Source of the DNA: Cypionkella aquatica
Lineage (GTDB): Bacteria > Pseudomonadota > Alphaproteobacteria > Rhodobacterales > Rhodobacteraceae
DNA: 64,000 bases
Direction of reading: 5' to 3'
Assembly (NCBI RefSeq): GCF_030161095.1
Contig: NZ_BSPP01000007.1
Coordinates: 1 to 64,000, forward strand
In this document: positions 1 to 8,052 of the stretch, piece after piece
Layout: each line of letters opens with the position of its first letter
How positions within the stretch are numbered: position 1 is the first letter of the stretch
Made by a program: the position numbers and the translations under genes
Notes under the pieces: model-generated
What the model was told of the DNA's origin: nothing
Databases searched by the model: none
What the model saw: only the letters and a program-made list of their open reading frames with translations

Positions 1-534
1 TCCTTGCTTCCAAAATTACCAAGCAAGGCGTCTACAAATCTAGGGGCTATTCAGGGGAAGGAAGTGGCGATGCTGCAAACCGAATATTCGATCTTCGAGC
101 GCGACGTAGAGATCCTGTTTCCGACCCTGCGCGAGCTCGGTATCGGCTTCGTTCCTTACTCTCCGCTCGGTCGCGGCTTTCTGACTGGCGCGGTCAAACC
201 CGCTGCCGAATATGAAGAGGATGATATGCGCCGGCAGGATCCACGCTGGCAGCCGGGCAATTTCGAGAGGAACGTCGAAGCCGTCCGCCAATTGAAAGAG
301 CTTGCTGCATCTAAAGGTGCCACCGTCTCGCAGGTGGCGCTCGCTTGGCTGCTCACGCAGGGGACCGACATCGTGCCAATACCTGGGTCGCGCAAAGCTG
401 AACGCGTCGCCGAAAACGTCGGCGCTGCCGATTTGCTTCTTACGGTGGAAGATCAAGCTAAGATCAAGCAAATCCTGCCGGAAGGCGGTTTTGGCGAGCG
501 TTATATCAAGGAGTATGCGCCGACTTGGGTGTGA
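1..534 (+). CDS. aldo/keto reductase, C-terminal part (5' end missing)
   Basis: The reading frame is open from the first base and ends with TGA at 532-534. From about position 67 the protein (VAMLQTEYSIFERDVE, then VPYSPLGRGFLTG, VSQVALAWLL, PIPGSRK) matches the second half of NADPH-dependent aldo/keto reductases: barrel strands 6-8 and the cofactor-binding PIPGSRK loop. The N-terminal half, with the catalytic Tyr and Lys, lies outside the window. The first ~20 residues (SKASTNLGAIQGKE region) are not what the family has before the LQTEYS strand, and that stretch is less GC-rich. The gene may therefore be a truncated copy joined to foreign DNA, or the sequence edge may be imperfect. The substrate cannot be deduced. 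Family assignment is secure; intactness is not. Confidence 0.75.
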   Translation, partial: SLLPKLPSKASTNLGAIQGKEVAMLQTEYSIFERDVEILFPTLRELGIGFVPYSPLGRGFLTGAVKPAAEYEEDDMRRQDPRWQPGNFERNVEAVRQLKELAASKGATVSQVALAWLLTQGTDIVPIPGSRKAERVAENVGAADLLLTVEDQAKIKQILPEGGFGERYIKEYAPTWV

Positions 535-545
535 GGCTGCGTGCC

Positions 546-614
546 AGTGGGCCGTTCGATCAGCGACCGGCCCACTTCCAACGCAAAAGGCATACCGCCA
601 TGTGGTATGCTTTT
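546..614 (+). terminator. two hairpins, probable terminator of the reductase gene
   Basis: Twelve bases past the reductase stop lies a stem AGTGGGCCG/CGGCCCACT (546-576). It is followed by AAAAGGCATACC...GGTATGCTTTT (585-614), whose stem GCATACC/GGTATGC ends in TTTT. The second hairpin with its U-run looks like a classic intrinsic terminator. The A-run on the other side means it could also act on transcription coming leftward from the tRNA gene. Confidence 0.6.
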
Positions 615-754
615 AGGGTTGCGAATGTGTGTGCCGGGAACTTTGGGCAAATTCATCGTTTCGCGTCTTGCGCTAACGCGGGTTGACGCAACGAATGACA
701 CAAAGGGATAATGGCAAAGCCCCGCTTTCCTTAAAAACTGCTATGTGAGGAAAA

Positions 755-829
755 TGGTGCTGCAAGAGAGGATTGAACTCTCGACCTCACCCTTACCAAG
801 GGTGTGCTCTACCACTGAGCTACTGCAGC
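755..829 (-). tRNA. tRNA-Thr (anticodon GGT)
   Basis: Read on the minus strand, the sequence folds as a complete cloverleaf of 75 nt including an encoded CCA. The acceptor stem GCTGCAG pairs with TTGCAGC (one G-T pair). The D-arm has GCTCAGTGGTAGAGC, and the T-arm has the GTTCAATCC loop. The anticodon stem CACCC/GGGTG encloses TTGGTAA, placing anticodon GGT at 795-797, which reads ACC and ACT threonine codons. Family and anticodon are read directly from the sequence. Confidence 0.96.
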
Positions 830-965
830 GCCGGTGCCGGTTGGTTTGTGTAACCGTCTGGCGTGGCGGCTGAATAGACGCGAACGGGGCAGGGTGCAAG
901 AGCAAATTGGTGGTTTTTTTGGCAAGCTTGCTGGACGCCTGATCCGCCCTGTATTAGAAGGGCGC

Positions 966-1142
966 ATGCGTGAAAAATCGGATGATATTGCCCTGCCCAA
1001 GCCGAAATCTCAGCGCGAGGTCGAGCGGGAGGCGCGCTTGAAGCTGGCGTTGAAGGCGAATATGGGCCGCAGGAAGGCGCAAGCGCGGGCACGGTCGGCT
1101 GCGGATGTTGATGCGTGCGACGATAACAACAAGAACGAGTGA
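966..1142 (+). CDS. small basic protein upstream of murA (58 aa)
   Basis: A 58-residue, strongly charged protein ([20 protein letters not shown], then [20 protein letters not shown]). It is probably largely helical, with no membrane segment and no enzyme motif. The frame could begin at 834, but ATG 966 is preferred because AAGGG lies just upstream and because the 834 start would run through the tRNA flank. It ends 11 bases before the murA start, so the two are likely co-transcribed. I recall similar short proteins ahead of murA in Rhodobacteraceae. Function unknown. Confidence 0.6.
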   Translation: MREKSDDIALPKPKSQREVEREARLKLALKANMGRRKAQARARSAADVDACDDNNKNE

Positions 1143-1153
1143 GGCGAAGGCAA

Positions 1154-2422
1154 ATGGATTCGATTTTGGTCAAGGGCGGTGGTGCGTTGAACGGGGTGAT
1201 CCCGATTGCAGGCGCAAAAAATGCCTGTCTGACGCTGATGCCTGCAACGCTGCTGTCGGAAGAGCCGTTGACGCTGACCAATGCGCCGCGTTTGTCGGAT
1301 ATTGCGACGATGACGCAGCTTTTGCAGTCTTTGGGCGCGGAAGTGGCCAGCTTGCAGAACGGTCTTGTGCTGGCGATGTCGAGCCACAAGCTGGATAACC
1401 ACACCGCGGATTATGAGATTGTGCGCAAGTTCCGCGCCTCGATCCTTGTGCTGGGGCCGCTGTTGGCGCGCGATGGCCATGCGGTGGTGTCGCTGCCGGG
1501 CGGCTGTGCGATTGGGGCGCGCCCGGTCGATCTGCATCTGAAGGCGCTTGAGGCGATGGGGGCCGAGTTGGACCTGCGCGACGGCTATGTGCATGCCAAG
1601 GCCCCGGGCGGGCGGTTGCGCGGCGCGGTGGTGGAGTTTCCGTTCGTGTCGGTGGGCGCTACCGAAAACGCGCTGTTGGCGGCGACTTTGGCCAAGGGCA
1701 CAACCGTGCTGAAAAACGCCGCGCGCGAGCCCGAGATTGTTGATCTTGCGGTCTGCTTGCGCCGGATGGGGGCGCAGATTGAAGGTGAGGGCACTTCGAC
1801 CATTACCATTCAGGGCGTCGACCGTTTGGGTGGGGCGACGCACCCGGTTGTCACCGACCGGATCGAGCTTGGCACCTATATGCTTCTGCCCGCGATCTGC
1901 GGCGGTGAGGTCGAATGTCTTGGCGGCCGCATTGATCTGGTGGGGGCTTTTGCGGAAAAGCTGGATGCGGCGGGGGTCTCGGTCGAGAACACCGAGCGCG
2001 GTCTGAAGGTGTCGCGCAAGAATGGACGGGTCAAGGCGGTGGATGTGGTGACTGAACCTTTCCCCGGTTTCCCAACCGATTTGCAGGCGCAGATGATGGC
2101 CCTGCTGTGCACCGCTGATGGCACGTCGGTGCTGGAGGAAAAGATCTTCGAGAACCGCTTCATGCATGCGCCGGAATTGGCGCGGATGGGGGCCAAGATT
2201 GACGTGCATGGCGGTCATGCCACTGTGACGGGCGTGGAACGTCTGCGCGGGGCGCGGGTTATGGCGACGGATTTGCGCGCCTCGGTCTCGTTGATCCTTG
2301 CTGGATTGGCGGCAGAGGGCGAAACCGTGGTCAGCCGGGTTTACCATCTGGACCGTGGCTATGAGCGGGTCGAGGAAAAGCTGCGCGGCGTGGGGGCGCA
2401 GATTGAGCGGATCGCCGGATGA
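1154..2422 (+). CDS. murA: UDP-N-acetylglucosamine 1-carboxyvinyltransferase
   Basis: MurA (EC 2.5.1.7) transfers enolpyruvate from PEP to UDP-GlcNAc, the first committed step of peptidoglycan synthesis, in the cytosol. The 422-aa length is normal. The N-terminal substrate-binding GAKNA (residues 20-24) and the flexible loop [14 protein letters not shown] with the reactive Cys at about residue 118 are intact, so the enzyme should be active and fosfomycin-sensitive in principle. ATG 1154 is chosen over 1139 because it gives the standard MDSILVKGG start. It lies between the small basic protein and DUF2948; its stop overlaps the DUF2948 start by four bases (ATGA), indicating translational coupling. 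Confidence 0.97.
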   Translation: MDSILVKGGGALNGVIPIAGAKNACLTLMPATLLSEEPLTLTNAPRLSDIATMTQLLQSLGAEVASLQNGLVLAMSSHKLDNHTADYEIVRKFRASILVLGPLLARDGHAVVSLPGGCAIGARPVDLHLKALEAMGAELDLRDGYVHAKAPGGRLRGAVVEFPFVSVGATENALLAATLAKGTTVLKNAAREPEIVDLAVCLRRMGAQIEGEGTSTITIQGVDRLGGATHPVVTDRIELGTYMLLPAICGGEVECLGGRIDLVGAFAEKLDAAGVSVENTERGLKVSRKNGRVKAVDVVTEPFPGFPTDLQAQMMALLCTADGTSVLEEKIFENRFMHAPELARMGAKIDVHGGHATVTGVERLRGARVMATDLRASVSLILAGLAAEGETVVSRVYHLDRGYERVEEKLRGVGAQIERIAG

Positions 2423-2895
2423 GCGATGCGCGCTTTGAAGATGGCGACGAGCAGCCGCTGCGGTTGATTGCGCAGGATGCCGAGGGTCTGGGTGTGATCG
2501 CGGCTTTGCTGCAAGATGCGGTGTTCCCGATCACCGAGATGTCTTTGGTGCGGCAAAAGCGGCGGTTTGCGCTGATGCTGAACCGCTTTCGCTGGGAGTA
2601 TCTGGAGGCTGCCGAAAAGGCGGGTCGTCAGTTCGAGCGGGTGCAAAGCCTGTTGGTGTTTGAAGATGTGCTTGCGGTGCAGACCCAAGGCATTGATCGC
2701 GGCGACAAGGATATGGTACTGTCGCTGTTGGATGTCACCTTTGCGCCGGGAGCCGATGGCACGGGCGTGGTGACGCTGGTGTTGGCGGGCGATGGCGCGA
2801 TTGCCTTGCAGGTCGAGGCGCTGGACGCGAGTTTGCGCGACGTGACGCGGCCCTATCTTGCGCCCTCGGGTAAAGTGCCGGACCACGGGCTTTAG
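2419..2895 (+). CDS. DUF2948 family protein
   Basis: A 158-aa soluble protein with the typical family opening ([22 protein letters not shown], then [20 protein letters not shown]). The ATG overlaps the murA stop by four bases. DUF2948 next to murA is a familiar alphaproteobacterial arrangement, in my recollection usually followed by hisD. Here the next plus-strand gene is a sugar transporter instead, so the synteny block is broken right after this gene. Biochemical role unknown; location suggests a housekeeping function. Confidence 0.85.
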   Translation: MSDARFEDGDEQPLRLIAQDAEGLGVIAALLQDAVFPITEMSLVRQKRRFALMLNRFRWEYLEAAEKAGRQFERVQSLLVFEDVLAVQTQGIDRGDKDMVLSLLDVTFAPGADGTGVVTLVLAGDGAIALQVEALDASLRDVTRPYLAPSGKVPDHGL

Positions 2896-2910
2896 GGGCT
2901 GGTGTCAGGC

Positions 2911-2958
2911 TGTCCCCGCGGGGACAAAACCGCCTGTCATTCTGTCCCCGCTGGGACA
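2911..2958. repeat. two TGTCC-N6-GGACA palindromes
   Basis: TGTCCCCGCGGGGACA at 2911-2926 is a perfect 16-bp palindrome. TGTCCCCGCTGGGACA at 2943-2958 differs at one base. They start 32 bp apart, immediately after the DUF2948 stop. Members of the same family occur at 14943, 30781 and 32382. They could be a transcription terminator or attenuator hairpin, or a protein-binding site. Confidence 0.75.
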
Positions 2959-3114
2959 GATTTATAGGCGTGGTGGTTTTTGGAAATTGCACCACATTAG
3001 GTGGTATTGACAGCCCTGTGGTGTCAAAGCCGCTGGCCTTCACGCGCAAGCAGGGCCGCCCAGAACGTCGGGCGTGCCCTGTTGTTTTTGCAGCTTGTGC
3101 CACTGCAGGCTGGT

Positions 3115-3243
3115 TCAGTCCTTGGAGCCGTTGGTGTTGATCACCACGGAATTCTTGGTGCTGGGCGTTGCCACGGCGGGCTTGGCCTTGTCTTTCTTTG
3201 GCTTTTTGACGTTCTTGCCGGGTTTGCTCATGCCCTTGGCCAT
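3115..3243 (-). CDS. Lys-rich small protein (42 aa)
   Basis: A 42-aa protein beginning MAKGMSKPGKNVKKPKKDKA and ending in a polar tail. ATG at 3243 (complement) is preceded on the minus strand by AAGGAAAA at good spacing, which favours this start over the longer frame to 3315. Short proteins starting MAKG...KKPKKDK recur in alpha- and gammaproteobacteria, so I think it is genuinely expressed. No fold or function can be assigned. The composition suggests nucleic acid or ribosome binding, which is only a guess. Confidence 0.6.
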   Translation of the reverse strand: MAKGMSKPGKNVKKPKKDKAKPAVATPSTKNSVVINTNGSKD

Positions 3244-3548
3244 CTGATTTTCCTTGCAAGCAGCGGCCATCCGATTGGCCAGCGCCATCATGCGCCTTTG
3301 CGGTGGTAAACCCAAGCCCCTTCAACCAAGCCGCGGTTTAACCCGCAGGCCGATTGGCGCGTGCGGGCAGAACGCGCCGAAACGCGGGGCTTTCAGAGAA
3401 AATTCATATCGCTTTTGGAAGCGTGTCGGTGGGATTGTCGCAAAGCGGGCGCGCGTTGCAATTTGGGCGAAAGAAAAGCCACGCAGAGGCCGTTTGGAAA
3501 ACTATTACCTATAAACAGATGCTTATGGGAGATTTCCCAAGATTCACT

Positions 3549-3584
3549 TGCTGCATTGCCGCAGGTTTTTGCGGCAATGCAGCA
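3549..3584. other. 15-bp perfect hairpin upstream of the thu operon
   Basis: TGCTGCATTGCCGCA (3549-3563), a six-base loop GGTTTT, and TGCGGCAATGCAGCA (3570-3584) form a perfect 15-bp stem. No U-run follows on either strand, so it is not a textbook terminator. It lies 60 bp upstream of the LacI-like operator, within the thu control region. Confidence 0.7.
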
Positions 3585-3644
3585 TTAGGGTTGTGCGGGG
3601 CTGGGCCAAGGATTTCACCCTGCAGAGCCTATGGGGATTGCAAA

Positions 3645-3660
3645 TTTGAAAGCGCTTTGA
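3645..3660. promoter_or_regulatory. LacI-type operator of the thu operon
   Basis: TTTGAAAGCGCTTTGA contains the perfect AAAGCGCTTT core (3649-3658) typical of LacI/GalR-family operators such as those of ThuR- and AglR-type regulators. It sits about 145 bp before the first thu gene and about 12 bp upstream of a possible -35 (TTGACG, 3672). No LacI gene lies next to the operon, so the regulator would be encoded elsewhere. The 54.7-55.7 kb LacI protein is a less likely candidate. Confidence 0.6.
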
Positions 3661-3803
3661 GGCGAGAATCGTTGACGAATTGGCCGATCTGCCGCTATTG
3701 CTTCTGCAAACGCTTCGGGAGGCCGGGTCGCAAGAACCGGAAAAGGCGCGTTTTGGGTTAGCAAGCGCCGGGACGGCGCAATCAAAATATAGGGAGGAAA
3801 TCC

Positions 3804-5084
3804 ATGTCATCTGGATTCAAAAACCGCGCATTGCGCTCGGTCGCTGCTGTTGCGCTGGTCAGTGCGCTTGGAACGCCCGTCATGGCAGAGGAAATCTTCT
3901 ATGTTTCCGGCTCGGTTGGCAAAGCTGTTGAAAATTTCAAGACGCTGGTCAAGCCGTGGGAAGATGCCACCGGCAACACCGTGACCATCGTGCCGATGCC
4001 GGCATCCACCTCGGATCAGTTTGGCCAGTATCGGCTGTGGCTGGCGGCTGGGGCCACCGATATTGACCTTTATCAGACCGACGTGATCTGGGCGCCGCAA
4101 CTGGCGGACCATTTTGTGGATATGAGCGAAGCGGCCAAGGATCTGGCGCCGACGCATTTCCCGTCGATCATTGAATCGCAGACCGTGGCGGGCAAACTGG
4201 TGGCCCTGCCGATCTTTACCGATGCGCCTGCGCTGTATTACCGCAAGGATTTGCTGGAGAAATACGGCGTTGCGGTGCCGAAAACCTGGGACGAACTGAC
4301 GGCGGCTGCGACCACCATCCAAGAGGGTGAGCGGGCGGCGGGCAAGGGTGATTTCTGGGGCTATGTCTGGCAGGGCAACGCCTATGAAGGGCTGACCTGC
4401 GACGCGCTGGAATGGGTGAAATCCTTTGGCGGCGGGCAGATTGTCGAGGCTGATGGCACGATCTCGATCAACAATGAGAAAGCCGTGAAGGCGTTGGAAA
4501 CGGCGGCGGGCTGGGTTGGCACGATTTCGCCCGAAGGTGTGCTGGCTTACGGCGAAGAAGAATCGCGCGGCGTCTGGCAGACCGGCAACGCGGCCTTCAT
4601 GCGCAACTGGCCTTATGCGTACACGCTGGGCAATGGCGACGACTCGGCGGTCAAGGGGCTGTTTGACGTGACGACGCTGCCGGTTGGGGCAGCGGGCGAC
4701 ACCTCGGCTGCGACTTTGGGCGGCTGGAACGTCGCGGTGTCGAAATATTCCAAGCATCAGGATGTGGCGATCAGTCTGGCTTTGTATCTGGCCGGACCAG
4801 AGGCGCAAAAGGCGCGGGCGATTTCGGAATCGGCGCTGCCGACCATCGTGGCTTTGTATGACGATGCCGATATTGCGGCAGCGCAGCCGATCATTCCGCA
4901 GTGGAAAGAGGTGTTCCTGAACGCCGTGCCGCGCCCGTCGGCCCCGACGCTTGGCAAGTATAACGAGGTTTCGTCGAAATTCTGGTCGGCGGTGCATGAA
5001 ACCCTGTCGGGCAATGGCTCGGCTGCCGACAATCTGGCGGGGCTGGAAGCCGATCTGGCTGATCTGAAGGGCGACGCCTGGTAA
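3804..5084 (+). CDS. thuE: sugar ABC transporter, periplasmic binding protein (ThuE-like)
   Basis: A 426-aa family-1 extracellular solute-binding protein. It starts with a Sec signal peptide of about 28 residues ending PVMA before EEIF. The mature part has the usual features of malto- and trehalose-oligosaccharide binders (PIFTDAPALYYRKDLLEKYG, TWDELTAAA, GGWNVAVSKYSKH). A strong GGGAGGAAA precedes ATG 3804. It is the first gene of an operon with two permeases, an ATPase, ThuA and ThuB, matching the Sinorhizobium thuEFGKAB order, where trehalose, maltose and related disaccharides are substrates. The substrate here is inferred from synteny. Confidence 0.85.
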   Translation: MSSGFKNRALRSVAAVALVSALGTPVMAEEIFYVSGSVGKAVENFKTLVKPWEDATGNTVTIVPMPASTSDQFGQYRLWLAAGATDIDLYQTDVIWAPQLADHFVDMSEAAKDLAPTHFPSIIESQTVAGKLVALPIFTDAPALYYRKDLLEKYGVAVPKTWDELTAAATTIQEGERAAGKGDFWGYVWQGNAYEGLTCDALEWVKSFGGGQIVEADGTISINNEKAVKALETAAGWVGTISPEGVLAYGEEESRGVWQTGNAAFMRNWPYAYTLGNGDDSAVKGLFDVTTLPVGAAGDTSAATLGGWNVAVSKYSKHQDVAISLALYLAGPEAQKARAISESALPTIVALYDDADIAAAQPIIPQWKEVFLNAVPRPSAPTLGKYNEVSSKFWSAVHETLSGNGSAADNLAGLEADLADLKGDAW

Positions 5085-5193
5085 TCCTCCCGGTATCGGG
5101 TGTGCCTTAAGGCTGGGCGGCGGATGTTGTGCGTAAGCCGCCGCCCAGTGTTTGCGCTTGGCCTTATTCGGGGCCAAGAAAAGGGGGAATTTC

Positions 5194-6162
5194 ATGACAG
5201 CTTCAAAACCTGCCATTGCCCGTGACGGTGGCCTGAGCCTGCAACAGCAGCGCCAGAAAGCCGCGTTCTGGTTTTTGGCGCCGATGCTGATCGCGCTGTT
5301 TTGCGTGGCGGCCTGGCCTTTGCTGAGAACGGTTTGGTTCTCACTCACCGATACGTCGCTGAACAATCTGTATGGCGGCAAGTGGATCGGCTTTGACAAT
5401 TATCTGCGGGTGCAAACCCTGTCGAACGGCACGGTGCGCTACAAGGGCACGCTGGTCGATCCGGCGTGGTGGAATGCGGTGTGGAACACGCTGCGGTTCT
5501 CGGTGGTGTCGGTGGTCTGCGAGACCGTGCTGGGGCTGATCGTGGCCTTGGTGCTGAATGCTGAATTCAAAGGCCGGGGTCTGGTGCGCGCGGCCATCCT
5601 GATCCCTTGGGCGATCCCGACGATTGTGTCGGCGAAGATGTGGGCGTGGATGCTGAACGACCAATACGGCATCCTGAACGATATGGCGCTGAACCTCGGG
5701 TTGATCTCTAGCAAGATCGCGTGGACCGCGACGACCGATACCGCGATGTATGCGGTGTTGATGGTGGATATCTGGAAAACCACGCCGTTCATGGCGCTGC
5801 TGTGTCTGGCGGGCCTGCAAATGGTGCCGCGCGATATTTACGAGGCGGCGAAGATTGACGGCATCAACCCGGTGAAGGTGTTCTTCAAGATCACTCTGCC
5901 GCTGATCCGTCCGGCGCTGATGGTGGCGGTGATCTTCCGTATGTTGGATGCGTTGCGGATTTTCGATCTGATCTATGTTTTGACGCCCAATTCGGCGGCG
6001 ACCAAAACCATGTCGGTGATCAGCCGCGAGAACCTGATCGAGTTTGACAAGTTTGCCTATGGCTCGGCGCAATCGACGCTGCTGTTCGCGATCCTTGCGG
6101 TGTTCGTGTCGCTGTATATCTGGCTCGGCAAGGTTGATCTGAGCGGGGAGGGTGGCAAATGA
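5194..6162 (+). CDS. thuF: sugar ABC transporter permease (ThuF-like)
   Basis: A 322-aa inner-membrane permease of the MalF type. The first membrane segment (AAFWFLAPMLIALFCVAAWP) lies near residue 25 and several more follow. The EAA loop that docks on the ATPase is YEAAKIDGINPVKVFFKITL near residue 235. ATG 5194 is chosen because AAGGGGG lies 7 bases upstream; an earlier in-frame ATG at 5152 has no such site. The stop overlaps the next permease start by four bases (ATGA). A 109-bp gap after thuE is usual for transporters that make extra binding protein. Confidence 0.86.
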   Translation: MTASKPAIARDGGLSLQQQRQKAAFWFLAPMLIALFCVAAWPLLRTVWFSLTDTSLNNLYGGKWIGFDNYLRVQTLSNGTVRYKGTLVDPAWWNAVWNTLRFSVVSVVCETVLGLIVALVLNAEFKGRGLVRAAILIPWAIPTIVSAKMWAWMLNDQYGILNDMALNLGLISSKIAWTATTDTAMYAVLMVDIWKTTPFMALLCLAGLQMVPRDIYEAAKIDGINPVKVFFKITLPLIRPALMVAVIFRMLDALRIFDLIYVLTPNSAATKTMSVISRENLIEFDKFAYGSAQSTLLFAILAVFVSLYIWLGKVDLSGEGGK

Positions 6163-6992
6163 CCGCGAACAAGATGCTGAAATCCATCGCATTTTATGCG
6201 CTGGTGGTGGTGATCGTGATCTTTTCGATCTTCCCGTTCTACTATGCGATTGTCACATCGTTTGCGACCGGGACGGCACTGTTTGAGGCCAACTATTTCC
6301 CGAAAGCCTTCGATTGGGCGAACTACAAGGCGGTGTTGGGCGGGGCGACGTTTCCGCGCAACATCCTGAATTCGGTGTTTGTGGCGACGACAACGGTGGT
6401 GTTCGCGCTGTTTCTGGCGGTAACGGCATCTTATGCGCTGGCGCGGGTGCGGTTCCGAGGCCGGGGCCTGTTGCTGATGACGATTCTTGCGGTGTCGATG
6501 TTCCCGCAGATCGCCGTGCTGGCTGGGCTGTTCGAGTTGATCACCTACCTTGGCCTGTTCAACTCTCCCTTCGCGCTGATCCTGTCTTACACGATCTTCA
6601 CGCTGCCGTTCACGGTCTGGGTGTTGACCACCTTCATGCGCGATCTGCCGGTTGAGATTGAGGAAGCCGCGATTGTCGACGGGGCAACCCCGTGGATCAT
6701 CATCACCAAGGTGTTCCTGCCGCTGCTGTGGCCGGCGCTGGTGACGACGGGGCTGTTGGCCTTTATCGGCGCGTGGAATGAGTTTTTGTTCGCGCTGACC
6801 TTCACCTCGTCTGAATCCACTCGCACGGTTCCGGTGGCGATTGCGCTGCTGTCGGGGGCATCGCAGCAGGAAATCCCGTGGGGGCCGATCATGGCGGCAA
6901 GCGTCATTGTGACGGTGCCGCTGATCATCCTCGTTCTTATCTTCCAACGCAAAATCGTCGCGGGTCTGACCGCAGGCGGCGTGAAGGGCTGA
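6159..6992 (+). CDS. thuG: sugar ABC transporter permease (ThuG-like)
   Basis: A 277-aa MalG-type permease, partner of the preceding MalF-type protein in the inner membrane. It has about six membrane segments, starting with FYALVVVIVIFSIFPFYYA at residues 11-29. The EAA loop reads EEAAIVDGATPWIIITKVFLPL. It begins inside the stop of thuF (ATGA), so the two subunits are translationally coupled. The ATPase gene starts four bases after its stop. Confidence 0.87.
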   Translation: MTANKMLKSIAFYALVVVIVIFSIFPFYYAIVTSFATGTALFEANYFPKAFDWANYKAVLGGATFPRNILNSVFVATTTVVFALFLAVTASYALARVRFRGRGLLLMTILAVSMFPQIAVLAGLFELITYLGLFNSPFALILSYTIFTLPFTVWVLTTFMRDLPVEIEEAAIVDGATPWIIITKVFLPLLWPALVTTGLLAFIGAWNEFLFALTFTSSESTRTVPVAIALLSGASQQEIPWGPIMAASVIVTVPLIILVLIFQRKIVAGLTAGGVKG

Positions 6993-6996
6993 AAAA

Positions 6997-7998
6997 ATGG
7001 CAAAAATTGAACTGAAGAATGTGAAAAAGTCCTACGGCGCGGTCGATGTGATCAAGGGCATCGACCTGACCATCGAGAAGGGCGAATTCATGGTGTTTGT
7101 CGGGCCTTCGGGCTGCGGCAAATCCACCCTGTTGCGGCTGATCTCGGGGCTGGAGGAGATTTCCTCGGGCGACATGCTGTTTGACAGTGAACGGGTCAAC
7201 AACGTGCTGCCCAGCCAGCGCGGCATTGCGATGGTGTTCCAAAGCTATGCGCTTTATCCGCATATGAGCGTTTACGACAACATGGCCTTCGGGATGAAAC
7301 TGGCGAAGGCCAGCCCGGAAGCGATGAAAAAGCGCGTGCTGGAGGCCGCGAAGCTTTTGCAAATTGACCATCTGTTGGAGCGTTTGCCGAAGCAGCTTTC
7401 CGGCGGTCAGCGCCAGCGCGTCGCCATCGGCCGCGCGATTGTGCGCGACCCGCGCGTGTTCCTGTTTGACGAGCCTTTGTCGAACCTTGATGCGGCCCTG
7501 CGGGTGCAGACCCGGTTGGAAATCGCCAAGCTGCACCATTCGATGTCTGACGTGACGATGATCTACGTAACGCACGATCAGGTCGAGGCGATGACGCTGG
7601 CCGACCGGATCGCGGTGCTGCGTGATGGCCGGTTGGAGCAGGTGGGCACGCCTGCGGAGCTGTATGAACGGCCAAACTCGATCTTCGTGGCGGGCTTTAT
7701 CGGCAGCCCGAAGATGAATTTCCTGACCGGGAAATTCGCCGCCGATCACGGCTGCACCACGCTTGGCATCCGCTCGGAACATATCGACGTGGTGACGGGT
7801 GGTATGTGGACAGGGCAAATCGTGCATGCCGAAGATTTGGGCAGTGACAATTATTTGTTCGTCGAAGTGGGCAGTGACGAGCCTTTGATCGTGCGTCAGG
7901 AAGGCAAACTGACCATGAAGGTCGGCGATACGGTTTCGCTGTCGCCCAAGGACGGTCAGTTGCACAGGTTCGATCAGAACGGCAAACCGATCCGTTAA
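6997..7998 (+). CDS. thuK: sugar ABC transporter ATP-binding protein (ThuK/MalK type)
   Basis: A 333-aa ABC ATPase energising the ThuE-F-G importer. Walker A is GPSGCGKST (residues 36-44), the signature LSGGQRQRVAIGRA follows at about 134, Walker B/D-loop is FLFDEPLSNLD, and the switch His is in YVTHDQVEA. The C-terminal regulatory OB-fold region is somewhat short (MalK is about 370 aa). Start ATG 6997 follows the permease stop by four bases. All catalytic motifs are intact. Confidence 0.9.
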   Translation: MAKIELKNVKKSYGAVDVIKGIDLTIEKGEFMVFVGPSGCGKSTLLRLISGLEEISSGDMLFDSERVNNVLPSQRGIAMVFQSYALYPHMSVYDNMAFGMKLAKASPEAMKKRVLEAAKLLQIDHLLERLPKQLSGGQRQRVAIGRAIVRDPRVFLFDEPLSNLDAALRVQTRLEIAKLHHSMSDVTMIYVTHDQVEAMTLADRIAVLRDGRLEQVGTPAELYERPNSIFVAGFIGSPKMNFLTGKFAADHGCTTLGIRSEHIDVVTGGMWTGQIVHAEDLGSDNYLFVEVGSDEPLIVRQEGKLTMKVGDTVSLSPKDGQLHRFDQNGKPIR

Positions 7999-8052
7999 AT
8001 TTCAATTCCCGCGCCTTTTGTTGGGGCGCGGCAGCTTACGAAGGAGCATGCC

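Larger units (their letters stand above)
3244..3803. other. 560-bp intergenic region upstream of the thu operon
   Basis: No convincing gene is seen. The region holds the upstream sequence of the Lys-rich mini-protein (reading left), a 15-bp perfect hairpin at 3549-3584, a LacI-like operator at 3645-3660 and a Shine-Dalgarno GGGAGGAAA just before ATG 3804. TTGACG (3672-3677), 17 bp, CTATTG (3695-3700) is a possible but weak sigma-70 promoter. Open frames here have unprotein-like composition. Confidence 0.5.

Noticed and set aside
3354-3761. Open frame of 135 codons on the plus strand upstream of thuE
   Set aside because: It runs through the perfect hairpin and the LacI operator, has Cys-rich unprotein-like composition and no ribosome-binding site.
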